Shown one piece after another: positions 15,543 to 23,286 of a stretch of DNA of 43,621 nucleotides (position 1 is the first letter of the stretch; every line of letters starts with the position of its first letter). The DNA comes from Candidatus Danuiimicrobium aquiferis (lineage in GTDB: Bacteria > Omnitrophota > Omnitrophia > Omnitrophales > Danuiimicrobiaceae). The notes below the pieces were generated by a model. That model ran no database searches. It was not told where the DNA came from and saw only the letters and a list, made by a program, of their open reading frames with translations. A program made the position numbers and the translations under genes. The DNA lies in contig MHFR01000048.1 of assembly GCA_001804285.1 (NCBI GenBank), positions 1 to 43,621 on the forward strand, read 5' to 3'.

Positions 15543-17264
15543 GTGGAGAATTCTCAGTTTCTCACAGGTTTTCTGACAATTTTAGTTAGCGCCACTTTGG
15601 TGGCGATCCTATTTGAACGTCTCCGTCTCCCTTCCATTTTAGGATTTTTGCTTGCCGGTGTTATTATCGGGCCCCACGGTTTTCGCCTTGTTTCCGATGT
15701 GGAAAATATTCATCAATTAGCCGGTTTTGGCGTTGTTCTTTTGATGTTGACGATCGGTCTTGAATTTTCTCTCGACCGGCTTAAAGGTTCGAAGCAGATT
15801 GCCATCATTGGCGGAACGCTTCAGATTCTTCTTTCCATTGCACTGGCGATCGGTTTTTCTGCCTGGCGGCATTGGACTTTGAATGAAGGTTTTTTCCTCG
15901 GTTCGATTATTGCGTTAAGTTCGACTGCGATTGTTTTGAAATATTTAATGGATCGCGGCGAACTTGATACGCAATACGGGCGGGTTGCTCTTTCCATTTT
16001 AATTTTTCAGGATTTGGCCGTCGTGCCTTTAATGATTTTTACAACGGGATTAGGGGGAGGAACCGGATCCATCATTCATGCGCTGGGCTGGGCGTTTCTG
16101 AAAACGGCGCTGCTCATTACGGGTGTCATCATGTTTTCGCGCCTTGTTTTGGAACGGTTAATGCATCGCGTTGCCGCGAGGGGCAACCGGGAAATTGTCT
16201 TCCTGACGGCCGTTGTGATTTGCCTTGGAATTGCGTGGGTAAGCGGCGAACTCGGGCTTTCGCTTGGGATCGGGGCATTTTTTGCCGGCCTTATGTTTGC
16301 GAATACGGATTTCGGGGATGAATTACTGGGAGAATTCGTTCCGTTTCGCTATATTTTCGTCAGTATCTTTTTTGTGTCCATCGGGCTTCTTTTCGATCTT
16401 GATTTTACCATTCAGCATTTCGGGGTTGTGATTGCGACGCTTGGATTGGTGCTTGTGGTTAATTTTGTTGTGATGACGGTCATTATTATGTTTTTCGGAC
16501 TGCCGCTCCGGATTGCAATGGCGGTCGGAATTATTTTATCGCAGGTCGGAGAGTTTTCATTTTTGTTGCTTGAAGTCGCAAGATCATCAAGCGCTATTAA
16601 TCCTTATCTCTATCAAGTCATTCTTTCAACCGCTTTTTTAACGATGGTGATGACGCCGTTTTTATTTTATTTGGTTCCGATTGTTAACCGGATTTCCGAA
16701 CGGATTTCATTGTTTGGAATTCCTGCGGCGGAATGGACGAAGTCTGTCAAAGCGACCAGGGGTCTCAAGGATCACATTATTTTATGCGGATATGGACCGT
16801 CGGGGCAGGATCTTGCCCAAACTTTTTTGGAAGAAAAAATTCCGTTTATTTTAATTGAAATGAATCCCGCGAAAGTTAAAGAAGCAAGGAAACACGAAAT
16901 CAAAGTCATTTACGGAGATGCCGCCAACAAAGAAGTAATGAAGCGTGCCGGTATTCGTCACGCGCGGGCGGTGGTGATTAGTTTCCCAAGCACAATCGGG
17001 ATTGAGCAAATTATCCGGGTGGTGCAGCGTCTCAATTCAAATGTGATGCTTGCGGTGAGAACTCAATATGAGCAGGAAATGCCGAAATTATATGCGTTGG
17101 GCGCTGATATTGTGGTCATGGAAGAATGGCAGGCAAGTTATGAGCTCAATCGACTGGTTTTGGAATATTTCGAAGTCCCCCGCGAAAAAATTGACCGGCA
17201 CCTTGATCGAATTCATTCGCGCAAGGAACTTGCGATTGAAGAAGCCATTTTAAAGAAAGAGTAA
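15543..17264 (+). CDS. CPA2-family monovalent cation:proton antiporter with TrkA-N domain (KefB-like)
   Basis: A 573-residue protein. Residues ~1-385 form a 12-13 helix Na+/H+ exchanger domain with the family marks LGFLLAGVIIGPHG, LMLTIGLEFSLDRL and DLAVVPLM, including the ion-binding Asp of QDLAVVP. Residues ~408-530 are a Rossmann TrkA-N (RCK) domain: LCGYGPSGQDLA has the GxGxxG at 416-421 and the acidic end of strand 2 (LIEMN). Such fusions regulate K+ or Na+ efflux through NAD(H) or thiol ligands. The start is GTG with a poor ribosome site; the next ATG would remove the first helix. Confidence 0.92.
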   Translation: MENSQFLTGFLTILVSATLVAILFERLRLPSILGFLLAGVIIGPHGFRLVSDVENIHQLAGFGVVLLMLTIGLEFSLDRLKGSKQIAIIGGTLQILLSIALAIGFSAWRHWTLNEGFFLGSIIALSSTAIVLKYLMDRGELDTQYGRVALSILIFQDLAVVPLMIFTTGLGGGTGSIIHALGWAFLKTALLITGVIMFSRLVLERLMHRVAARGNREIVFLTAVVICLGIAWVSGELGLSLGIGAFFAGLMFANTDFGDELLGEFVPFRYIFVSIFFVSIGLLFDLDFTIQHFGVVIATLGLVLVVNFVVMTVIIMFFGLPLRIAMAVGIILSQVGEFSFLLLEVARSSSAINPYLYQVILSTAFLTMVMTPFLFYLVPIVNRISERISLFGIPAAEWTKSVKATRGLKDHIILCGYGPSGQDLAQTFLEEKIPFILIEMNPAKVKEARKHEIKVIYGDAANKEVMKRAGIRHARAVVISFPSTIGIEQIIRVVQRLNSNVMLAVRTQYEQEMPKLYALGADIVVMEEWQASYELNRLVLEYFEVPREKIDRHLDRIHSRKELAIEEAILKKE

Positions 17265-17290
17265 AGAAAGACGGCTGAAATACCGTTTCT

Positions 17291-17310
17291 ATAGATATCA
17301 ATAGATATCA
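17291..17310 (+). repeat. Tandem 10-bp duplication
   Basis: ATAGATATCA occurs twice back to back, each containing the palindrome GATATC, 26 bp before the next ATG. It is phased at one helical turn and could be a regulator site for the following small gene. Confidence 0.4.
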
Positions 17311-17335
17311 TGATTATTGGGAAAGGAGTTTAGAA

Positions 17336-17632
17336 ATGCGGAAGTTTTATATAGGGTTTGTGGTGGCTTTGGTTTTGCTTGCCGGAGGGTTCGTTCAAGC
17401 AGATGCCGAAGAAAATAAAATTTTCCCCCAAAAAGTTGAAGCCGATCGGAATTATGACGGAACAATCGATCGAATTGAATATTATCAAAACGGATTTATC
17501 GCCCGGGTTGAAGAAGACACCAATTTCGACGGCAAAGCCGATGATTTTACGGATTATATAGAAGGGAAACCTGTCAAAACCGAGCGGGACACAAATGGTG
17601 ACGGGCGGGTCGACGCGTGGATCTCTTTTTAA
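17336..17632 (+). CDS. Small secreted protein with three Asp-rich calcium-binding-like repeats
   Basis: A 98-residue protein with a signal peptide (residues 1-~24, ending at ADA). The mature part is made of three units of ~22 residues: DRNYDGTIDRIEYY, DTNFDGKADDFTDY and DTNGDGRVDAWISF. The DxNxDGxxD core is the calcium loop of EF-hand, dockerin and thrombospondin-3 type repeats. The protein would be extracytoplasmic and probably binds Ca2+. The partner is unknown. AAAGGAG precedes the ATG. Confidence 0.8.
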   Translation: MRKFYIGFVVALVLLAGGFVQADAEENKIFPQKVEADRNYDGTIDRIEYYQNGFIARVEEDTNFDGKADDFTDYIEGKPVKTERDTNGDGRVDAWISF

Positions 17633-17638
17633 CGTGAT

Positions 17639-17797
17639 ATGCGAATCATTGTTGGGATGATTATCGGAGCGATTGCTGGTTTTTTTGTTGGGTATTTCGG
17701 CAAATGCGCTTCCGGCACATGTCCGTTTACCAGCAATCCCATTATCAGCATGATTATCGGTGCTTTATGCGGAGCCTTTTTGGCATTGAAGAGCTAA
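17639..17797 (+). CDS. 52-residue membrane protein with CxxGxCPxTSNP motif (DUF6132-like)
   Basis: A short gene in frame from ATG 17639 to TAA 17795-17797. Two hydrophobic glycine-rich helices (residues ~3-21 and ~35-50) flank a loop reading KCASGTCPFTSNP at 22-34. That cysteine loop between two Gly-rich helices is the pattern I associate with the DUF6132 family of tiny membrane proteins. The two cysteines could form a redox pair or bind metal. No ribosome site is visible; the start lies 6 bp after the previous stop, so translation is probably coupled. The stop codon is formed by the first bases of the structured repeat at 17795. Confidence 0.75.
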   Translation: MRIIVGMIIGAIAGFFVGYFGKCASGTCPFTSNPIISMIIGALCGAFLALKS

Positions 17798-17987
17798 CCC
17801 GACTTTCTCATCGATTTTGTGAATCGACGAGAAAGTCGCTTTGGGCGCAATAAGTTACGCCAAAAGTTTTGCGCCCTTGTTAAATCAGGGCGCAAAAGAT
17901 AAGCCCTGCGTCGCAAAAATGCAAACATCTTTGCACCGCAGCTCTTACGAGCGGAATTTCTTATTAACGATGAGAAATCCGGGCTAA
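17795..17987. repeat. Structured ~193-bp MITE-like element, copy A
   Basis: The ends are near-perfect terminal inverted repeats: TAACCCGACTTTCTCATCG at the left and, reversed, TTAGCCCGGATTTCTCATCG at the right. Inside are several hairpins: CGACTTTCTC/GAGAAAGTCG (17800-17838) with an inner TCGATT/AATCGA, CTTTGGGCG/CGCCAAAAG with one mismatch (17839-17866), TTTTGCGCCCT/AGGGCGCAAAA (17867-17897), and CTGCG..GCAAA/TTTGC..CGCAG. A second copy lies at 41252-41446. The remainder of the gap to 18042 shows nothing further. Confidence 0.85.
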
Positions 17988-18042
17988 TAAATTTTCCCCA
18001 TTAGAATAGCATTTCTTGGACAGACAAACAGAATCGTTCGAT

Positions 18043-19011
18043 ATGAATAAACCATATTTTTTCTTACCGTTTATTATTTTTTTAAGTGCGTTTTTTCTTT
18101 TTCGAGAAGAAGTATTGGCAAAAGATTTTAAATTGAAATCCGGCAAAAAAATAGAGGGTGAAATTGTTTACCAAAGCGGCGAACATTACCGGATTAAGAA
18201 ACCGGACGGAAATTTTGAGATTTTGTTTAAAAAAGACATTTTGAATGTGACGGGAGAAGAAAATGTGCTTGAAGATGAACCCAAAACAGGAAATGCTCCG
18301 GTCGTTTTAACGAAGGGTGAAATAGCCAATCAAGATCAAACACAGCCTGAGCAGTCCTTTTTTGAGAACGTTATCAGCGCGATCCATTCAGCCCGAAAAG
18401 AGTTTATGGTGATCAAAGGAAAATTTTATCCAACATCTGTTGAAGTACTTTCTTCGAAACCCGGGAAACCGGTGGCTGGCGGTCCTGAAATTAAAGAAGA
18501 AAAAAAGTATTACGATATTCAAGGGATGAGCTGGCAGGAGCTTTCAACGCAAATGAACCGGATTGGCTGCGAGAATGACAAGTATTCAAATTGCGAAAAA
18601 GATAAAAATTATGTTGGCGGGCTGATGTATCAGCTTGGCTGGTCGTATCAGCAGGGCGAATTTAATCATGTGTGTTACATGACGGAAGTAAAAAGTATTC
18701 TCAAGCTCAAATTTTTAATGCCTCGCTGGGTGAATTTTGCCGAAGCGCCGTCTGATTTTAAAGCCGAGTGGAACAAATTTTACAATGATCTAACCCGGCA
18801 CGAAGACGGGCACAAAGACATAGCGATGAAAGCCGCAAAAGAACTTCAAGAGAAACTTGCCGGGCTCGGCCCGGAGGAAAGTTGTAAGGAGTTGGCCGAA
18901 GCAGCGAATCAAACCGGGACGGAAATTGTAGATTATTACGAGCGCAAGCAAGCCAATTACGATATTATTTCAGGGCACGGAGTCAATCAAGGACAGTATA
19001 AGTGGAGGTGA
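18043..19011 (+). CDS. Secreted DUF922-type predicted zinc metalloprotease
   Basis: A 322-residue exported protein. Residues 1-~26 are a signal peptide (hydrophobic FFLPFIIFLSAFFLF, ending near VLA). Residues ~27-70 are a small beta module beginning FKLKSGKKIEGEIV, also found in the protein at 23287. Residues ~140-320 match DUF922: SWQELSTQMNRIG, then the zinc site HEDGH at 253-257 (HExxH), and a C-terminal HGVNQG that supplies another conserved His. The family is predicted to be a protease; no substrate is known. I prefer the ATG at 18043 to the TTG at 18016 because the signal peptide begins there. The Shine-Dalgarno is weak. Confidence 0.85.
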   Translation: MNKPYFFLPFIIFLSAFFLFREEVLAKDFKLKSGKKIEGEIVYQSGEHYRIKKPDGNFEILFKKDILNVTGEENVLEDEPKTGNAPVVLTKGEIANQDQTQPEQSFFENVISAIHSARKEFMVIKGKFYPTSVEVLSSKPGKPVAGGPEIKEEKKYYDIQGMSWQELSTQMNRIGCENDKYSNCEKDKNYVGGLMYQLGWSYQQGEFNHVCYMTEVKSILKLKFLMPRWVNFAEAPSDFKAEWNKFYNDLTRHEDGHKDIAMKAAKELQEKLAGLGPEESCKELAEAANQTGTEIVDYYERKQANYDIISGHGVNQGQYKWR

Positions 19012-19020
19012 AAATTCAAG

Positions 19021-19191
19021 ATGCCATATCAAGAATCTTTTTCCTGGCATAAAAATAAACCGAGGCCGAATAAGGATAAGCATCCCGTTGCCGGTTACTG
19101 CGAGTGGCGCGCGCAAAAGGGGAAAGCAGCGGCAGACGAATCTCACGATAAAAAAATTGATAAAGGCATTTCAAAACCGGGGATAAATTAA
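19021..19191 (+). CDS. Small basic hypothetical protein (56 residues)
   Basis: ATG 19021 to TAA 19189-19191 encodes 56 mostly hydrophilic, Lys-rich residues without a signal or membrane segment: a Trp/His/Pro-rich start (SFSWHKNKPRPNK) and one CEWR motif. GGAGGTG (19004-19010), lying in the end of the preceding gene, is placed about 10 bp before the ATG. That spacing and a 9-bp gap to the DUF922 gene support translation. I do not recognise the family. Confidence 0.5.
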   Translation: MPYQESFSWHKNKPRPNKDKHPVAGYCEWRAQKGKAAADESHDKKIDKGISKPGIN

Positions 19192-19202
19192 GACCGGTAC
19201 AA

Positions 19203-19607
19203 TTATTGCAATTCTTCCTGTTTTGCGTCAGAGAAGCTGTTAATATCAATCTGCGTTACTTGATTAATCAATTCAATTAATTTATTAGCGGCAAACGGTT
19301 TTTTTAGGAAACGGTTTTGATACATTTCATTTAATTTTCCAAAGTCTGGCGTTTCTCCACTCATCAGAATAATCGGAATAGTTAAAGTAAAAACATTTTC
19401 CTCCAGCTGTTTGACAGTTGTGTAAGCTGTGCCTCCCGGCATATGCATATCTAAGACGATACAATCCGGTTTGTTTTTGCGTGCGAACGACATGACTTGA
19501 ATACCGTCGACAGCAAGAGCGACATCGAAACCCGATTTGTCTAAATGGAGCATTAATAATTTTGCAAAATCTTTATCATCATCGCAGATCAGGATTTTTT
19601 TCGGCAT
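19203..19607 (-). CDS. Single-domain response regulator receiver
   Basis: A 134-residue CheY-like protein from the ATG at 19607 (MPKKILICDDD); in-frame starts further upstream exist but add non-family residues. The acidic pocket is DDD at 9-11, the phosphoacceptor is Asp53 in VLDMHMP, and the switch Ser and Lys are in LMSGE and LKKPF (Lys103). There is no output domain, so it must act by protein contact or as a phosphate sink. No histidine kinase lies nearby. It is convergent with the small gene ending at 19191. Confidence 0.88.
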   Translation of the reverse strand: MPKKILICDDDKDFAKLLMLHLDKSGFDVALAVDGIQVMSFARKNKPDCIVLDMHMPGGTAYTTVKQLEENVFTLTIPIILMSGETPDFGKLNEMYQNRFLKKPFAANKLIELINQVTQIDINSFSDAKQEELQ

Positions 19608-19949
19608 ATTAGGCCCCATGTGAAAAGTTGTAAATTTATAAGAACGCATAGTAAGTATAGCATTAAAAAAGAGAAAAGCCATGCAATGTAGTTCGAATAA
19701 TTTCTTATACGAGGAAATGTTTGAACTTGTTTTTGTGCGGGATTTATTCAGGCGGTCTTTTAATTGAAATTTATTAACAGGCCCGAATCCGGCGGTTTTT
19801 TATGAGATTAAGAAAGTATTTTTAGATGATAAAAAAGGCAGTTTGGTAACGGAATGCATTTTTAATCTTTCCGCGGGCGCCTTGAACTTTTTTATATGAG
19901 TGGTTATAATTAAAATATGGGTGTGAGTATGCTGATAGAGGGCTAAACA
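19608..19949. other. Intergenic region between two divergent receiver genes
   Basis: 342 bp with no gene I can support. The right end carries the strong promoter at 19882-19910; elsewhere there are only AT-rich runs and no clear hairpin. Confidence 0.5.
19882..19910 (+). promoter_or_regulatory. Strong sigma-70-type promoter of the receiver gene at 19950
   Basis: TTGAAC (19882-19887), exactly 17 bp, then a perfect TATAAT (19905-19910). Transcription would begin near 19917, giving a ~33-nt leader. Confidence 0.75.
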
Positions 19950-20339
19950 ATGGAGCAAAAAACTATTTTACTGGTTGAGGATGACGCTGACTTAGCCGAA
20001 TGTGAAATGCTTTATCTCCGAAGAGAGGGATATCGCGTTATTTGTGCAAATGACGGAGAAATTGGTTTGAATGAAGCTATTGAGTATTGTCCCGATCTCA
20101 TCATATTAGATCTTAATCTACCAAGCCTTCCCGGTGAAGAGGTGTGTAAAGCAATCCGCGAACATGACAATGAGGAAATTGCTTCCATTCCGATTATTAT
20201 GGTCACCGGAAAGGCTTCGGAAGTAGACCGGATTGTTGGCCGCGTTGTAGGGGCTAATGACTACATGGTAAAGCCTGCCGATCATAAAGAGCTTTCACAG
20301 AAGATTAAAGGGCTTTTGGATAAAAGCCTTTCTGTATAG
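19950..20339 (+). CDS. Single-domain response regulator receiver
   Basis: A 129-residue CheY-like protein: acidic residues Glu10-Asp11-Asp12, phosphoacceptor Asp54 (LIILDLNLP), Thr in MVTGK and switch Lys108 (DYMVKPAD). The whole length is the receiver, with no output domain. It is driven by the promoter at 19882. It stands next to two further lone receivers (19203 and 20464), suggesting a local phosphorelay or chemotaxis-like set whose kinase is elsewhere. Confidence 0.92.
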   Translation: MEQKTILLVEDDADLAECEMLYLRREGYRVICANDGEIGLNEAIEYCPDLIILDLNLPSLPGEEVCKAIREHDNEEIASIPIIMVTGKASEVDRIVGRVVGANDYMVKPADHKELSQKIKGLLDKSLSV

Positions 20340-20463
20340 GCTTCTTTGAAGAAATTTTAAAAAATGTAATTTCTATCGCAATTTGAGCGATCGAGTTTTA
20401 TAATACCTTGCCTTTGAGATTCAATTTTGCCTTGAATGATTGCTTCTTGGGAAAGAGCGGGTG

Positions 20464-20985
20464 ATGAAGTTGAAGATGGCAGCAGAAATAGAAAAAGGAA
20501 ACATTCTTGTCATCGATGATGATCCGCTTCTTACACGCACGCTTAAAAAAATTTTAGAACGAAGCGGCTATTGTGTTGATGTTGCCGGGAACGGGTTTGA
20601 AGGGATTAAAAAAGCAAAAAGCGGTTTTTTCCATCTTGTGCTTTGTGATATTCGGATGCCTGGTCTGGACGGTCTCATGACGATCCGGCACATTCAAGAT
20701 TTTCAACAAAGAGCCGGTGCGGGGAAATCCGGGTTTATCGTGATGACGGCCTACGATGGTGACGATACGCGACATCAATCCTGCCAACTCGGCGTGACTG
20801 AATTTCTGATAAAACCCTTTGATCTTCCAAAATTTTTGGAAGTCATGGATCACCATACCAGGCCGCTGGTTAAAAAGACGCCGCTTGAAGAAGTCAAGAT
20901 TCTGAATGAAAAATTAAGACGGCTATTATCGGCGATGGATGAAAAAGTTTCCGATGATTTGACGCGACCAGATAGAAAATATTAA
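20464..20985 (+). CDS. Response regulator receiver with short C-terminal helix
   Basis: A 173-residue protein: the receiver spans ~12-133 with the acidic triad DDD (18-20), phosphoacceptor Asp62 (LCDIRMPGLDG), Thr in MTAYD and Lys117 (FLIKPFD). About 40 residues of charged helix follow (LEEVKILNEKLRRLLSAMDEKV), possibly a dimerisation coiled coil. No DNA-binding output is present. I take ATG 20464, preceded by AAAGAG; an in-frame TTG at 20440 lies upstream. Confidence 0.88.
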   Translation: MKLKMAAEIEKGNILVIDDDPLLTRTLKKILERSGYCVDVAGNGFEGIKKAKSGFFHLVLCDIRMPGLDGLMTIRHIQDFQQRAGAGKSGFIVMTAYDGDDTRHQSCQLGVTEFLIKPFDLPKFLEVMDHHTRPLVKKTPLEEVKILNEKLRRLLSAMDEKVSDDLTRPDRKY

Positions 20986-21014
20986 GGTGTTGGCATCTAC
21001 GGTATTATTACAAC

Positions 21015-21965
21015 ATGCGCGACGAGATTAAAAGATTACCTGCAGAATTTTTAGAAAGACTTCGCCAGCTGGTTCCTTCCCACAAATTTGATTCTATTGT
21101 TAATACGTTTGCCGTGACAAAACCGACCACTTTCCGCGTGAATACTCTTAAAGCGACAGCCGAAACCGTTGAAAAGGAATTAAGGGGGCTTGGATTTCGC
21201 TGTGACAGGGCACCGTGGCTTTCGGGTGCTTTTATTTTGCGCGAAGGACGGTTGCGGGAACTTCAAGAGACGGAAATTTATAAAACCGGAAAAATTTATG
21301 TCCAGAATTTATCAAGCATGATTCCGGTCCTGGTTTTAGATCCCCAGCCGGGGGAAACCATTTTGGATTTAACAGCTGCTCCCGGAAGTAAGACAACGCA
21401 AATCGCCTGCCTGATGAAAAACGATGGGAGGTTGGTTGCGAATGATAATAATAAGATCCGTTTTTTTAGATTGAAAGCCAATATTGAGTTGCAAGGCTGT
21501 AAAAATGTTGAACTCATGCTCAAATACGGGGAAGCATTCGGAAGAATTTTTCCGGAAACATTTGATCGCGTTTTGCTCGATGCGCCGTGCAGCGCCGAAG
21601 GCCGTTTTGACGCAAACGATCCCAGAAGTATCGGATATTGGAAAATCCAAAAAGTCAAAGAGATGGCACATAAGCAAAAGAAATTAATTTTTTCCGGAAT
21701 TCAAGCATTAAAACCGGGCGGTATTTTGGTTTATTCGACATGTACCTTTGCGCCTGAGGAAAATGAAGAAGTTCTCGATTTTGCCTTAAAAAAAAATGAA
21801 GGACAAATCGAATTAGAATCTATCAAACTTCCGCTTACCAATCAAATGCCGGGCATCAGGAGCTGGCAAGATAAAAAATTTCATCCTTCCATATCAAAAT
21901 CCGTCCGGATCCTTCCCGCCAATCAGATGGAAGGTTTTTTTGTTGCTCGGCTAAGGAAGTCATAG
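21015..21965 (+). CDS. RsmB/NOP2/Sun-family RNA cytosine-C5 methyltransferase
   Basis: A 316-residue SAM-dependent methyltransferase acting on rRNA or tRNA cytosines. The SAM site is LDLTAAPGSKTTQ (121-129). Both family cysteines are present: Cys192 in DAPCS, which helps release the product, and Cys243 in STCTFAPEENE, the nucleophile that attacks C6. It lacks the N-terminal NusB-like domain of RsmB and the C-terminal PUA-like extension of RsmF, so the exact target base cannot be assigned. The ribosome site is weak; a small gap separates it from the receiver gene. Confidence 0.92.
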   Translation: MRDEIKRLPAEFLERLRQLVPSHKFDSIVNTFAVTKPTTFRVNTLKATAETVEKELRGLGFRCDRAPWLSGAFILREGRLRELQETEIYKTGKIYVQNLSSMIPVLVLDPQPGETILDLTAAPGSKTTQIACLMKNDGRLVANDNNKIRFFRLKANIELQGCKNVELMLKYGEAFGRIFPETFDRVLLDAPCSAEGRFDANDPRSIGYWKIQKVKEMAHKQKKLIFSGIQALKPGGILVYSTCTFAPEENEEVLDFALKKNEGQIELESIKLPLTNQMPGIRSWQDKKFHPSISKSVRILPANQMEGFFVARLRKS

Positions 21966-22187
21966 ACAATATTGTCGGTTGGCGGGTATTTCGACAAATT
22001 TGTTGTGTCAGAGAGATCAAAAAAACACTATTTTATTCTGAAATTGTCACTTCTCTTTCCGTAAGTTATTCCTAAATACCATCTTAGAAAAAGCACGAAA
22101 AAAACTAACCGGTGTGGCACACCTCATGCTTATTCATTAACATAGTAAATAGGCATAACAGCAAAACAAACCAAATGGGGTGGGCAC

Positions 22188-23000
22188 ATGAAAACTAATT
22201 GGAAAAAAGTATCAGTTGTTTTATTGGTAGGATATGTATTCACATATGCAGCCATCGATAAGGCTTATGCGACAGCCTCAACCCACATTTGGGCGCCATC
22301 AACAGATGTACAGAGTTATGATACCGGGCATATCACCGCGGATGTTTATATTCCTACTCAACGGAATGGAGATGGCAGTCGTGCGAATACTATAACGAAC
22401 ACCGGACTCACCTTCGGATTGCTTCCTTTTCAAAAGTTTAATGCCGAGGCCGGTTTCGATTATAAAACCGGTTATGGCAAACTGGACAGTTATCCAATAT
22501 ATTTCAATGGGAAAGTGGGTATCCCGGAAGATGCATTCGGTAGATATTTTCCTGCCATTGCCGGCGGCATCTACGATTTTGGAACTCAAGCGGACAAAAC
22601 AACTAATAATATTTTTTATGCAAAAGTAGCAAAAACTCTTAAGATAAACAATTTTTCACTCGGAAGATATTCCATCGGATACTTCTGGGGGAATGACAAA
22701 TTACTTTTGAATCAGCAAGGAGAAAAAGATGCAAACGGAATATTGGCAGCATGGGAAAGGACTGTGCCCGAGATTAATGACAAGCTCTGGTTATGCGTAG
22801 AATATCAAGGGACAAAATCGAGCTATGGGGCTTTAAATGTCGGCTTTTCATGGAAATTTACGCCAAGTACGTCTGTTCTTTTGGGTTATCAATTCTACAA
22901 CAATCGAGAACTTGCCGATACGGCAACTATTCAAGTGGATGTTGATTTTGATTTTATCGTAAGAAAACTTCAAAAATGGAAAAAGACCAAGAAAGAATAA
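22188..23000 (+). CDS. Putative outer-membrane beta-barrel protein
   Basis: A 270-residue exported protein with a signal peptide (1-~29, cleavage near AYA-TA). The mature part alternates short amphipathic strands ending in aromatic residues (LTFGLLPFQKFNAEAGFDY, LNVGFSWKF, VLLGYQFY), rich in Gly, Tyr, Phe and Asn, with few charged clusters. This is typical of an 8-12-strand outer-membrane barrel. I cannot assign a family or a ligand. The last ~10 residues are strongly basic (RKLQKWKKTKKE), whereas most barrels end in Phe or Trp. The upstream gap contains the perfect palindrome GGTGTG-G-CACACC at 22111-22123. Confidence 0.65.
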   Translation: MKTNWKKVSVVLLVGYVFTYAAIDKAYATASTHIWAPSTDVQSYDTGHITADVYIPTQRNGDGSRANTITNTGLTFGLLPFQKFNAEAGFDYKTGYGKLDSYPIYFNGKVGIPEDAFGRYFPAIAGGIYDFGTQADKTTNNIFYAKVAKTLKINNFSLGRYSIGYFWGNDKLLLNQQGEKDANGILAAWERTVPEINDKLWLCVEYQGTKSSYGALNVGFSWKFTPSTSVLLGYQFYNNRELADTATIQVDVDFDFIVRKLQKWKKTKKE

Positions 23001-23068
23001 GGGTTTCCTGATAGCCATTCTCAAAAAAGCTGATCTTTTTGAATAGTTCATTGAAATTGTGTTCTTTG

Positions 23069-23134
23069 TGTCATTCCCGCGAAAGCGGGAATCCATGGTT
23101 TGATGGATCCCCGCTGAAAGCATGCGGGGATGAC
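23069..23134. repeat. TGTCAT...ATGAC palindromic element, copy 2 (minimal)
   Basis: Left half TGTCATTCCCGCGAAAGCGGGAATCC is itself a hairpin (CCCGC-GAAA-GCGGG), then GGATCCCCGC..GCGGGGATGAC closes the outer inverted repeat. It lies in the 286-bp gap 23001-23286, which otherwise shows only a weak AT-rich hairpin at 23022-23042. Confidence 0.75.
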
Positions 23135-23286
23135 GAAGTGACTATGGCCAAAGGACACAACTTCAATTGCACACTCATCTATTTTCCGCCAGAATTTTTT
23201 GGTTTTGCCGATGATAATAGTGGTATAAAATATGAATGATGCCATATATTCATATTTCCCGGTTAATTAAAAAATAGGGTGAAATC

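Noticed and set aside
17795-17987. Integron attC site (structured, CTAACCC directly after a stop codon)
   Set aside because: No GTTRRRY core at the right end (it ends GGGCTAA), the ends pair as simple inverted repeats, and no integrase or cassette array is present.
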